NCBI GenBank assembly: GCA_028280815.1
Contig: JANQLC010000016.1
Location: forward strand, 1-39,932
Length of the DNA: 39,932 nucleotides
Origin: Flavobacteriales bacterium
GTDB lineage: Bacteria > Bacteroidota > Bacteroidia > Flavobacteriales > JANQLC01
Reading direction: 5' to 3'
Shown piece by piece: positions 14,811 to 22,617 of the stretch. Numbering within the stretch: the stretch's first letter is position 1; each line of letters starts with the position of its first letter. The position numbers and the translations under genes were made by a program. Under the pieces are notes generated by a model, which was not told the DNA's origin, did no database searches, and saw only the letters and a program-made list of their open reading frames with translations.

Positions 14811-15719
14811 ATGGAGGAGCAGACCACCTACAAAGCCGCCCGCTTTTTCGGCCGACCAGCCACCCACCATCCCGATCCCTTTTGGTTTGTCGCCTACCCG
14901 GGTCAATTGTTTCAGGGTGTAGCCCAATACGATTGGCAAACCGGACTGCTACAAAGACAAGTATATTATATGGATGCGGCGCACCGCATACCCATAGCCA
15001 AAGTCCTGTGGGGCTACGACTTCAAAAGACGACAAGTGGTCAAAACCTGGCATTGGGCTACCGGTTATGGCGAGGGTTGGAAAGTGAGTGATCCGATTTC
15101 GATCAGCCACAGCCCGGCTGCATTTGAAAGCCTGTTGCAAGAAGGGCGGCAGCAAATCCTAAACCACCTGATGGTACAGGCCCGACAAGCATTGGGCGCC
15201 GAAGCGGATAAGGCGATCAGCCTGTTCTACAGCCACTACCAGCAGGAGCTCCTCAGCTGGAAGCAAAGCGGCATGGCCGCTGCCTTCCACCGAGCACTCG
15301 ATACCGATGCCGCACAAACCGCTGGTTACCCCGTGCAGGGTAAACAAGGGGAAGAGCCAAAAGGAGCCAAAACCTCAATCGAGGGCGAAGGCGTCACACC
15401 CAAAGCCGAACAGAGGGAATCAAAAACCGCCCTCGAGCATGAACGAACCACATCTGAAAGCGAGCAAAAAGAAGCCGCAGCCCTAAGCGCCCTGCTAAAC
15501 CGACCCCTGGACTGTGCACCAATCCCAGCCGGGCTCAAAGGCAAAAGGGTCATCGACTATATCAAGTATTACATCAGATGGTATGGCGGCTATAAGAGAA
15601 ATTACATCTACACAGCAGCGGAAGAAAAGCCGCGGTATATGGGCAAAATATACGTGCAGCCAAGCGCCGACTACACGGGTGTGAACGCCGAAGAAATTAC
15701 CCAATCTAAAGTGAATTGA
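14811..15719 (+). CDS. Unknown protein, second copy of the tandem pair, extended C-terminus
   Basis: A 302-residue paralogue of the preceding gene, offset by 758 bp, with long stretches of near-identical DNA (for example around 14960-15070 against 14205-14315), so the duplication is recent. It keeps the conserved N-terminal block and a longer acidic/low-complexity linker (about 170-225). After 'IPAGLKGKRVIDYIKYYIR' it continues 55 residues further with a Tyr-rich segment (WYGGYKRNYIYTAAEE). The first copy stops where this extension begins, so the pair could be full-length and truncated versions. The next gene starts 1 nt after its stop. Function unknown. Confidence 0.65.
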   Translation: MEEQTTYKAARFFGRPATHHPDPFWFVAYPGQLFQGVAQYDWQTGLLQRQVYYMDAAHRIPIAKVLWGYDFKRRQVVKTWHWATGYGEGWKVSDPISISHSPAAFESLLQEGRQQILNHLMVQARQALGAEADKAISLFYSHYQQELLSWKQSGMAAAFHRALDTDAAQTAGYPVQGKQGEEPKGAKTSIEGEGVTPKAEQRESKTALEHERTTSESEQKEAAALSALLNRPLDCAPIPAGLKGKRVIDYIKYYIRWYGGYKRNYIYTAAEEKPRYMGKIYVQPSADYTGVNAEEITQSKVN

Positions 15720-15720
15720 T

Positions 15721-16611
15721 ATGAATAGACAAGATTTTAAGCTACCCGGCGGTTTTCCCTTGGAGACCGACACTTTAGACGAAATGCAAAAAGCCTATAG
15801 CTTACTCAACGCCTTTGGCGAAATAGCGGGTGATAAAGCTATCATCCAGGGTTGTGTAGCCGATGGGGAAAATGTAAGCGATGGGGTGGTCTATGTCGAT
15901 GGGGAGGTTTTTAGCTTTCGCGGCGGACCCAAACGAGATACGGTCATCGTCAAAGAAGATGTTGTAAGCAAGTCCTTTGAGAGTGGGCAAGAGCATGAAG
16001 TTTTATTCAAGCGCTACATCACCTTCGGCTCAGGAGAAGGCAGCATAAACTGGCGCGAATTTAAGCGTTATCGACTGGTCGAAGAAGTAGCCGAATTTAA
16101 GGACGAGGTACACGAGGAGTTGGCCGGCAAGGCGCCGCTTTCGCACGACCACGACGACCGGTATTACACCGAGGCTGAGATCAATCGCTTCTTTGAAGGC
16201 GAAAGCAGCGGGAAAAAACAGGTGCATTGGAATCGGGTAACGGATAAGCCCAGCGCTTACCCCCCTGCTACGCATAACCACGACGACCGGTATTATACCG
16301 AGACTGAAATCGATCGCTTTAGAAGCCACATTAGAGACTATGGTTATTTGACGGATATAGTGTATAAAACCATAAGTTATAACGCAACGAAAACCGCATC
16401 TTTTTATTCAGACAATCGCGTTTGCTGTTTCATGCAAATTTCAGATATGCCTGAATTGGTAACAACTGGTCCTTTAATTGAGAGATACGATCCAGAATAC
16501 GAATCATATGAAAGAACAGCAAGCCGCTACGATACTCGCGTGATAAGAGCAGAAGTTACCGGTGGATTTGTGATAAAATTGGGATTTGCAAAAATTAAAA
16601 TAACGACTTAA
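15721..16611 (+). CDS. Tail fibre protein with HDHDDRYYTE repeats and an AT-rich tip
   Basis: A 296-residue protein. The N-terminal domain (about 20-120: IIQGCVADGENVSDGVVYVDGE) resembles that of the collar protein at 18715 and probably attaches the fibre to the baseplate. Two copies of the phage fibre repeat follow, SHDHDDRYYTEAEI (141-154) and THNHDDRYYTETEI (185-198). From about residue 205 the DNA becomes clearly more AT-rich and codon use changes, which suggests that the receptor-binding tip was acquired separately. A fibre-chaperone-like gene lies immediately downstream. The likely role is target-cell recognition. Confidence 0.8.
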   Translation: MNRQDFKLPGGFPLETDTLDEMQKAYSLLNAFGEIAGDKAIIQGCVADGENVSDGVVYVDGEVFSFRGGPKRDTVIVKEDVVSKSFESGQEHEVLFKRYITFGSGEGSINWREFKRYRLVEEVAEFKDEVHEELAGKAPLSHDHDDRYYTEAEINRFFEGESSGKKQVHWNRVTDKPSAYPPATHNHDDRYYTETEIDRFRSHIRDYGYLTDIVYKTISYNATKTASFYSDNRVCCFMQISDMPELVTTGPLIERYDPEYESYERTASRYDTRVIRAEVTGGFVIKLGFAKIKITT

Positions 16612-16623
16612 TCCTTTAAAGCG

Positions 16624-17076
16624 ATGTACTTATTGATAAACCAACCTGTTCCTTTAATCGGCGGATTTTCCGAGAAGCTGACCGAGACTGAAAAGAAAGT
16701 CTTTGTGCACCGTAAAATCGATGTGGATGCCTGTAAAACCGCCTGTAATGCCATTGTAGCGAGCCAGGGCAACAGCTACCTCGTTGCAGATGAAAGCGAA
16801 ATCAAGCAACTCTACAGCCATGATAAAGAACTTTTCTTTACCCTGCAGGGCAAGATATTGCAACCCCTTGCCGCCAGCCAAAGCGTCAAACAATACGATG
16901 CCTTACAAAGAGAAATAGGTCAATACAAAAAGCTGCTACGAGATACCGACTGGACGGTGGTCAAATGCTTGGAGCTCGGTATAAAAGTCGGTGAAAAATA
17001 CCCTGAAATACACCGGCAAAGAACTAAGGCCAGGGCGCAGATCAACAAAGATGAGCAACAGATGAACGAGCGCTAA
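16624..17076 (+). CDS. Putative tail fibre assembly chaperone
   Basis: A 150-residue protein 12 nt after the fibre gene. The C-terminal third, 'YKKLLRDTDWTVVKCLELGI' then 'IHRQRTKARAQINKDEQ', follows the 'LxxTDWxVxKxxE...xxRQxxRxxI' pattern at the end of tail-fibre assembly proteins such as Tfa/gp38-type chaperones. The N-terminal part (MYLLINQPVPLIGGFSEKL) is not recognised. Such chaperones trimerise the fibre tip and often move together with it, which fits the atypical tip encoded just upstream. Assignment is by pattern and position. Confidence 0.5.
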   Translation: MYLLINQPVPLIGGFSEKLTETEKKVFVHRKIDVDACKTACNAIVASQGNSYLVADESEIKQLYSHDKELFFTLQGKILQPLAASQSVKQYDALQREIGQYKKLLRDTDWTVVKCLELGIKVGEKYPEIHRQRTKARAQINKDEQQMNER

Positions 17077-17342
17077 ACCCAGCGCAGAAAACCAAATGGA
17101 AAACACGACGAATAATAAGCGGGCCAACCGCTAAGGGCAGCGACCCAAAAACTCGGCTAACCTTGAACAAAGCACAAGCTCAAGGCTTAAAAAGAAGGGC
17201 AAAAAACATGGCGAGAAAATGCGACAAATAATAAATGAGCACCGCTAAAGGAGGCGACCTAAAAACCTCAGCTTAGCACGGCGGCAACAAAACACGCTGG
17301 AGCATCCCAAGACTTAGAGAACGGTAAAAAACGAGCAAAACC
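17077..17342 (+). repeat. Imperfect triplicated spacer carrying copies of the next gene's start
   Basis: ATGs at 17096, 17208 and 17343 sit in similar contexts: ATGGAAAACACGACGAATAA, ATGGCGAGAAAATGCGACAA and ATGGCGAGAAGCATCGCAGA. Between them are diverged copies of GACRAATAATAA (17107 and 17223), ACCGCTAA, GGCGACCTAAAAACCT-like and AAAAACATGGCGAGAA. Only the third ATG opens a long frame; the first two run into stops within 12 codons. The spacer looks like an approximately 115-135-bp unit duplicated together with the gene's 5' end. Confidence 0.6.
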
Positions 17343-18200
17343 ATGGCGAGAAGCATCGCAGAAATCGAAGCGGAACTCATCGGCTATAAGGACGAGCAAC
17401 CCGAGTTAAAAGACCTCAACAGCGAGAGCAAGACCAGTATATGGCGCCTTATCTTTTTTGTGGTGGCCAGCGCTTTTCAGACGCTTGAGAAGAAGTGGGA
17501 TATCCTCACCGAGCAGCTCGACCAGCTGATCCAGGCGGCCAAACCCATGAGTTTGTATTGGTACAGGCGAGAAGCCCTGCGTTTTCAATACGGCTCCGAT
17601 TTTCGGTACGACGAATGGGGGCGATACGACAACAGCGGCAAGCGAGAAGCCGATATAGCGAAATCCAAAATCGTAAAGTACGTCGCCATCGTGCGCATCG
17701 GGCATAAGTTGCAGATCAAGGTCGCCACCACAGCCGAGAACGGGGAGCTCGCCCAGCTCAATCAGAAACAGAGACGAGCCCTTCAGGCGTACTTTGACGA
17801 CAACGGCTCGGCCGGCACCCGGATCGAGATCCATTCGGAAAAAGCCGACGACCTCAAACTCAATGTCGATATCTACTACAACCCCATCGTATTGGACAGC
17901 GGTGGAAAGCGCTTGGACGGGGAAGATTTAAACCCTGTCCTAACAGCGGTTAACGCGTATTTAAAACATTTGAGTTTCAACGGGCAGCTAAGCCTAAGCG
18001 CCCTATCCAACGCCATCGAAGCCGTGGACGGCGTGGAAGCGGTAAAAATCAAAGGCGCTTGGAGCAAGTACGGCCTTTACGGCTACAGCACCACCGGCAA
18101 ACCCGGCGTGGGTGCGATCGATGAATTTCGCACCCTGGATGCGGGCTATGCTCGACTGGATCGAGAAGCGAGCCAATTCAACTACAAAATCCACGGGTGA
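17343..18200 (+). CDS. Baseplate J-like protein (Mu gp47-like)
   Basis: A 285-residue protein. The N-terminus 'SIAEIEAELIGYKDEQPEL' and 'TSIWRLIFFVVASAFQTLEKKWDIL', the central 'LYWYRREALRFQYGSDF', 'KYVAIVRIGHKLQIKVATTAENGELAQLNQKQRRAL', and later 'LDGEDLNPVLTAVNAYLKHLSFNGQLSLSALSNAIEAVDGVEAVKI' are the order of elements of Bacteroidota J-like wedge proteins. The last element is the conserved tail of J proteins, V.....I.....Y...L.F.G.....L...I....GV. It forms the baseplate wedge that triggers sheath contraction. It overlaps the next gene by 4 nt. It follows the duplicated spacer rather than being coupled to the fibre genes. Confidence 0.75.
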   Translation: MARSIAEIEAELIGYKDEQPELKDLNSESKTSIWRLIFFVVASAFQTLEKKWDILTEQLDQLIQAAKPMSLYWYRREALRFQYGSDFRYDEWGRYDNSGKREADIAKSKIVKYVAIVRIGHKLQIKVATTAENGELAQLNQKQRRALQAYFDDNGSAGTRIEIHSEKADDLKLNVDIYYNPIVLDSGGKRLDGEDLNPVLTAVNAYLKHLSFNGQLSLSALSNAIEAVDGVEAVKIKGAWSKYGLYGYSTTGKPGVGAIDEFRTLDAGYARLDREASQFNYKIHG

Positions 18201-18727
18201 ACGCGTTTAAAACCTTTGAGATAAATTGGAAAAAACTGGTGTTCCAGTTGTTGCCCAGCTTCTTGCGGCACAAAAACCTATGGGCTTATGCTTATGCCGC
18301 TATCGGAAACGCCGTCACCCTGGACAGCCGCACGGATAAATATATAAAAAGCGCGGTGTACCGCCTATCCCATACCCCCAAAAAAATACACATACAAAAG
18401 GTACTGAACGACCATTTCGACCGGCAACAGCGTCGCATTGCGATCGAGAATATAAGAAATACCGAACCCATCTGGTTCGCCAACCGCATCGAGGACAAGC
18501 CGGTCTGGTTTCCCAGGCGCACCCCAGGCAAAGCACCCGGCTTAGGTGCCTCGTTCTTCAGGCCGAGCGACTATAGGGAAGGGGACGCAGATTTTCTCGT
18601 CTGCCTCCCCGCTGCCCTCAAACCCGTGCACAAAGAGGCTTTGGGAGATTGGTTGAGCCAAATCAAAGGTCAAGTCGATTACTATAAAGAACCCGATAAG
18701 AAATACCGCATAAAATGGACCGACTAA
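18197..18727 (+). CDS. Putative baseplate protein I-like (Mu gp48-like)
   Basis: A 176-residue protein starting with GTG at 18197, overlapping the J-like stop. It occupies the position of Mu gp48 / P2 gpI right after J. Visible features are 'KLVFQLLPSFLRHKNLWAYAYAAIGNA' near the N-terminus and 'ADFLVCLPAALKP' in the C-terminal third, comparable to the 'LPP.lR' opening and late strand of the I-like family. It would complete the wedge and hold the fibre network. Family membership is inferred mainly from synteny. The last 13 nt overlap the collar gene start. Confidence 0.55.
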   Translation: MNAFKTFEINWKKLVFQLLPSFLRHKNLWAYAYAAIGNAVTLDSRTDKYIKSAVYRLSHTPKKIHIQKVLNDHFDRQQRRIAIENIRNTEPIWFANRIEDKPVWFPRRTPGKAPGLGASFFRPSDYREGDADFLVCLPAALKPVHKEALGDWLSQIKGQVDYYKEPDKKYRIKWTD

Positions 18728-19713
18728 CACTGTACAAAGACGCCGATTTCGGCGCCGATAAGGAAACCTGGCTCTTTTTGCAGGGCCAATCTCAAATCCT
18801 GCAAAGTCTGACCGCCATCGTGGGGCCTACCTATATACTCTCGGGTCTGGAAGGTACGGATACCCTGAGCGATGGCTACATCGTATACCGAGGCGAGTTG
18901 TTGCCTTTCAAGAGCGGTGAGAAACAGGCGGACTGCAGCATCGTCACCACGGTAACCGCTGCCTACTACCGGATAGACGACAAAGGGGATGGCGAATACG
19001 ACCAAAAACCCACCTACACCCACCGCTACGCTTGCTTCAGCAGCATAGCACCGAAAAAAGAGGGCGGCGCGGAGCGAGAAACATTTGCGTTTTCCGACCT
19101 AAAAGCCTTTAGGCAGCTGCTCGACCTACAACGGGCGGCCACCCCTGTAGGTGGCATCATGCTGTGGAGTGGAGCCCTGGCCGAGATCCCCGACGGCTGG
19201 TGCCTCTGCGACGGCACCGAGGGGACGCCCGACCTGCGCGACCGCTTTGTCGTAGGAGCTGGCCATGCCTACCGAGTGGCCCATAAGGGCGGGGTCCAAG
19301 AAGTAACGCTAACCCCAGACCAAATGCCCGCCCACAGCCACAGCAGCACGGTGAGCCCGGCCGGTGGCCATATCCATAGGGCTACAGCCGCCAGCGCCGG
19401 TTCCCACTCCCATTCGGGTACTACCGATTCGGCGGGCAGCCACAACCATGCTTATTACGGGGCGTGGAACCATGGACACCATGCTGGAATGGGCGGATCG
19501 AGAATAGGTGTTGATTACCAATACACCAACTATGCAGGCAGTCATTCGCATGGTTTATCCATCAACTACGCTGGATACCATAGCCATAGCATAAGGGTTG
19601 ACCCATCGGGCGACCACAGCCATAGCCTAAGCCTGGGCTACACCGGTGGGGGACAAGCACACGAAAACCGCCCGCCCTATTACGCCTTGGCCTATATTAT
19701 GTTTAAGGGGTAA
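18715..19713 (+). CDS. Collar-domain fibre/needle protein with periodic HxH motifs
   Basis: A 332-residue protein. The N-terminal 130 residues share the 'ILSGLEGTDTLSDGYIVYRGELLPF' pattern with the fibre at 15721. Residues 144-184 are a phage tail collar domain (PVGGIMLWSG, IPDGWCLCDG, TPDLRDRFVVGAG). Residues 205-305 are Gly/Ser/His-rich with HxH motifs at 207, 219, 231, 243, 253, 277, 289 and 301, mostly on a 12-residue period. The end, AHENRPPYYALAYIM, is the standard collar C-terminus. In T4 gp37, HxH motifs from three chains coordinate iron along the fibre needle; the same is inferred here. It closes the structural operon. Confidence 0.8.
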   Translation: MDRLTLYKDADFGADKETWLFLQGQSQILQSLTAIVGPTYILSGLEGTDTLSDGYIVYRGELLPFKSGEKQADCSIVTTVTAAYYRIDDKGDGEYDQKPTYTHRYACFSSIAPKKEGGAERETFAFSDLKAFRQLLDLQRAATPVGGIMLWSGALAEIPDGWCLCDGTEGTPDLRDRFVVGAGHAYRVAHKGGVQEVTLTPDQMPAHSHSSTVSPAGGHIHRATAASAGSHSHSGTTDSAGSHNHAYYGAWNHGHHAGMGGSRIGVDYQYTNYAGSHSHGLSINYAGYHSHSIRVDPSGDHSHSLSLGYTGGGQAHENRPPYYALAYIMFKG

Positions 19714-20070
19714 GTTCTAATTGTATGGCGTACAACACACAGTACGGAAAGTCTTTATCCCCAGGCCAAAGCGACGTTCTAAGCAGTCGATCGCTTATTT
19801 TTACGCCAGCTGGATGGGTAAGCAAAACGACCCGTTCTCTTTGAACGGTTTAATCTTCGGATTATCGCAGAGACAAATACCCGATAGAATCCTGTAACCA
19901 AAGGGCGCAAAACAAAAATAAAGCCCGACCTTTCAAACTGAACCCCACAGCATAAAAAAACAAGCCCAGCTCTTCAAGCCAGCTCAGCCAAGCAAATCGT
20001 TCCAAAGTAAACGAAAGCGACGCAACCCATCCAGGCTAACACAAAGCCAGGGCCCACCGCTCGGTTCGGG

Positions 20071-20101
20071 TTGTGGAAACCGGTAATTGGGACTATATTT
20101 G
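20071..20101 (+). promoter_or_regulatory. Promoter of the PpiC/SurA operon
   Basis: A perfect -7 box TATATTTG at 20094-20101, with a -33-like TTGT starting at 20071, about 19 nt further upstream. Predicted start near 20108, leaving a leader of about 55 nt that begins with the hairpin at 20113-20131. Confidence 0.5.
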
Positions 20102-20112
20102 CCATCTGAAAT

Positions 20113-20131
20113 GCCCCCTCTACGAGGGGGC
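20113..20131 (+). promoter_or_regulatory. Leader hairpin of the PpiC/SurA operon
   Basis: GCCCCCTC (20113-20120) pairs perfectly with GAGGGGGC (20124-20131) around a 3-nt loop. It is followed by AAAAAGG, not a T-run, and no T-run follows on the minus strand either, so it is not a standard terminator. It lies within a few nt of the predicted transcript 5' end. Confidence 0.5.
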
Positions 20132-20163
20132 AAAAAGGGTATCGCAGGCTCAAAATCACGGTT

Positions 20164-21042
20164 GTGGATCGCGCAGAAAAGCATGGGAAATACATATTTC
20201 TGATAGGGGTGCTGCCGGTATTTTTATCCCTTTCGTCCTGCCGCAAAGGCCTGTACGAAGCGAAGGGCAAACCCATCGCCCGTGTCTGTTATCAGTACTT
20301 GTACAGCGGTGAGCTGCGCAGAGTCATGCCTAAGGATTACACCCGCGAAGACAGCTTGGCTTTTGCCGATGCCTTTATCGACAAATGGGCGCGTAGGCAA
20401 CTCTTGCTCAAAAAAGCGGAATTAAACCTGTCTAAAGATGAGGTCGAAGGCATGGATAGAAAGGTACGGGATTATCGAAACGATTTGCTCATCGATACCT
20501 ATAGCCGATACCTAGCCGAAAAAAATGTGGATACCTCGGTTTCGGAATCCCAGGTGAAGGCCTATTACGACCGGTATCCCCAATCGTTCAACTCAAGCGA
20601 AGATTTGGTACGGCTGCGTTACGTAATCCTGCCCAAGGGTTCGGATAAGTTACAAGCGGTAAAAAGATTACTCTACGCTGCGGATTCGACCTCTCAATTC
20701 GATTTGGATTCTCTCGCCTTCCAAAATGCGACTGCCTATTCAATCGACGACAGCACATGGCTAAAGTGGCAGGACGTCCGGACAAAATTTTTCCCAAGCC
20801 TGAAATGGCGCCAGATCGTCTTAAAGAAACATAAAAATTTTGAGTGGAAGGATTCATCGCACGTATATTTGGTGCAGATCAAAGCGGTAAGGCGCCAGGG
20901 GGAACCCGCACCGATGGCATATGTCAAGCCGCTGATCGAAAAACTGATACGAAACCGCAGGCGGCTGCAGTACATGGAAGAAATAGGCGATGACTTATTG
21001 AATTATGCGACTAGAAATAAGACTTTTGAAAGGTATGACTAG
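20164..21042 (+). CDS. Periplasmic PpiC/SurA-like lipoprotein
   Basis: A 292-residue protein from the GTG at 20164. A lipoprotein signal peptide (IFLIGVLPVFLSLSSC, cysteine about residue 26) places it in the periplasm, anchored to a membrane. The body is helical and follows the SurA N-domain pattern ('FADAFIDKWARRQLLLKKAELNLS', 'YRNDLLIDTYSRYLAEKNVD', 'SVSESQVKAYYDRYPQSF'), then 'LVRLRYVILPKGSD'. A clear parvulin catalytic core is not obvious, so it may be a chaperone without isomerase activity. Bacteroidota commonly carry such SurA-like genes in tandem for outer-membrane protein folding; the next gene, overlapping by 8 nt, is the larger SurA. Confidence 0.7.
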   Translation: MDRAEKHGKYIFLIGVLPVFLSLSSCRKGLYEAKGKPIARVCYQYLYSGELRRVMPKDYTREDSLAFADAFIDKWARRQLLLKKAELNLSKDEVEGMDRKVRDYRNDLLIDTYSRYLAEKNVDTSVSESQVKAYYDRYPQSFNSSEDLVRLRYVILPKGSDKLQAVKRLLYAADSTSQFDLDSLAFQNATAYSIDDSTWLKWQDVRTKFFPSLKWRQIVLKKHKNFEWKDSSHVYLVQIKAVRRQGEPAPMAYVKPLIEKLIRNRRRLQYMEEIGDDLLNYATRNKTFERYD

Positions 21043-22402
21043 ACTTGTGGTTTGGGTCTTCGCGATCCTGAATGGGGTGGGCGTTCAGGCGCAGGATCGC
21101 AGGCACAGAGAAAAATTGGATGGCATCGCAGCGGTTGTGGGCGGGCAGATCGTCTTGGATTCCGACGTACAACAATTACAGTTCGAGCATGAAATGCAAT
21201 ACAAAGGGAGCAAAGACAAGTGCGATGCACTCAATGACTTAATGCTGCAGAAGCTCCTGCTCAACCAAGCCAAATCGGATAGCGCGATAAAGGTAAATGA
21301 GGAATCCGTCCAACGCCAAGCCCGTGAGAGGTTCAATATAATAGCAGAAAAAAACGGGGTGTCCAAGCAGCAGCTCTTAGACTTTTACAACGAGACAGAA
21401 CCGGAGATGATAAGCAAAATCGCCCAAATGATTCGCGATGGACAACTCATGGCTCAAGAGAGGAACAGCATTCTAAAAGATGTGGATGTTTCACCGCAGG
21501 AGGTCAGCGCTTTTTGCGATTCCATCTCTAAGGGCACCCCGCCTGAAGTCGATGAAGAAGCCCAACTGTCGCGGATTGTAAAGTATCCCATCATCAGCGA
21601 AGCCTCCAAACAAAAGGTGATCGACACGCTGAAACAGATCAGGAGAGAAGTGTTGCGAGAAGGGCCGGCGCGCTTTCGCACGAAAGCGATCATCTATTCA
21701 GAAGACCCGAAAAGTGCGAGCAAAGGGGGAGAATATAAAAATGTAAAACGCGGAAAATTCCCAAAGGAATTTGAAGCAGTCGCCTTCAATATGGAAGCCG
21801 GTCAGCTTTCAGAGCCCTTTGAAACGGAACTCGGTTTCTACATCATCCAACTCCTAAGGCGCCATGGCGAGCAAATCGATTTGCGATGCATCCTCATGCG
21901 AGCAAAACCCAATCAGGAGGAATTGAATCGCACGGTGCACTACATGGACAGCATTAAGGGGCTCATTCAACAAGGGGTCGTGACTTTTGAAGATGCAGCG
22001 CGGCAGTTTTCCGATGATGCGCTTACCAAGCGCAACGGTGGGCGGATGTCGAATCCCAATACGCAACTGAGACGCCTTCCTTTTTCCGATATGGATCCGG
22101 ATATGTATTTGGCGGGCAAGGATCTGAAGAAAGGGGAAATCTCTGCGCCTACCTACGCGGATTTCGAGGACAAAATGGGAAGCGTTAAAAAAGCCTACAT
22201 CCTCTATAAAATGGATGATCGATTTCCACCCCATAAGCTGAATTACGCATTGGACTTTCAACGCCTCAAAACCAGAGCCTCGGCCGAAAAGAAAGAAAAA
22301 AAGTTGTTGGAATGGCAAAAATCCAAAGTGCCCGATACCTTTATTCAAATTTCGCCAGCCTATCAGGATTGTCAGAAACTAAAACCCTGGCTGGCGAAGT
22401 GA
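21035..22402 (+). CDS. surA: Periplasmic chaperone/peptidyl-prolyl isomerase SurA
   Basis: A 455-residue protein from the ATG at 21035. It has an N-terminal signal peptide MTRLVVWVFAILNGVGVQA ending in an AxA-type site. An alternative ATG at 21005 adds 10 residues before the same signal. The SurA N-domain begins 'KLDGIAAVVGGQIVLDSDVQ', followed by helices around residues 40-190. A first parvulin domain covers about 200-290 ('IIYSEDPKSASKGGEYKNVKRGKFPKEFEAVAF', 'LGFYIIQLLRR') and a second about 295-410 ('EDAARQFSDDALTKRNGGRM', 'LKKGEISAP'). It escorts unfolded outer-membrane proteins to the Bam complex. It is co-transcribed with the upstream PpiC-like lipoprotein (8-nt overlap). Confidence 0.88.
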   Translation: MTRLVVWVFAILNGVGVQAQDRRHREKLDGIAAVVGGQIVLDSDVQQLQFEHEMQYKGSKDKCDALNDLMLQKLLLNQAKSDSAIKVNEESVQRQARERFNIIAEKNGVSKQQLLDFYNETEPEMISKIAQMIRDGQLMAQERNSILKDVDVSPQEVSAFCDSISKGTPPEVDEEAQLSRIVKYPIISEASKQKVIDTLKQIRREVLREGPARFRTKAIIYSEDPKSASKGGEYKNVKRGKFPKEFEAVAFNMEAGQLSEPFETELGFYIIQLLRRHGEQIDLRCILMRAKPNQEELNRTVHYMDSIKGLIQQGVVTFEDAARQFSDDALTKRNGGRMSNPNTQLRRLPFSDMDPDMYLAGKDLKKGEISAPTYADFEDKMGSVKKAYILYKMDDRFPPHKLNYALDFQRLKTRASAEKKEKKLLEWQKSKVPDTFIQISPAYQDCQKLKPWLAK

Positions 22403-22617
22403 TATCGTTTCAAGTCGATCCTTTTGCCACTGCGTCAAAAGCGTTCTAACCCACGCCTCGCTGTGACCAGAGGGATTCCCCCATACGTCTGATCAGCTGC
22501 GCTGAAGACGAACCCGCCGTGGCAACGCCCCTCATCCCCCAACCCAGCTGGCGAGCCACTTCGACTGCAACTCGGCTCATTTCTATCTTTGCCCTGTATA
22601 AGTTTACAAATCCCAGG

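Larger units (their letters stand above)
19714..20163 (+). other. Spacer right of the tail island
   Basis: A 450-bp gap. Positions 19900-20030 hold members of the genome's degenerate repeat family (CCTTTCAAACTGAACCCCACAG, CTCTTCAAGCCAG); part of it, around 19985-20030, resembles 27545-27590. Positions 20071-20131 carry a promoter and a hairpin for the downstream operon. No gene, and no copy of the tRNA-Asp 3' end, was found. Confidence 0.6.

Noticed and set aside
2081-19713. Classical eCIS/T6SS-type injection system
   Set aside because: No AAA+ ATPase, no multiple tube or sheath paralogues and no PAAR tip were found, while the S24 repressor and Mu-like gene order fit a phage-derived tail better.
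20113-20131. Rho-independent terminator after the tail operon
   Set aside because: The hairpin is followed by A residues and G residues on the plus strand and has no T-run on the minus strand; it lies downstream of a promoter, not of a gene.
22519-22617. 33-residue N-terminal extension of the antiporter from GTG 22519
   Set aside because: The extension is polar and not found in the family pattern, whereas GTG 22618 begins directly at the first membrane helix.
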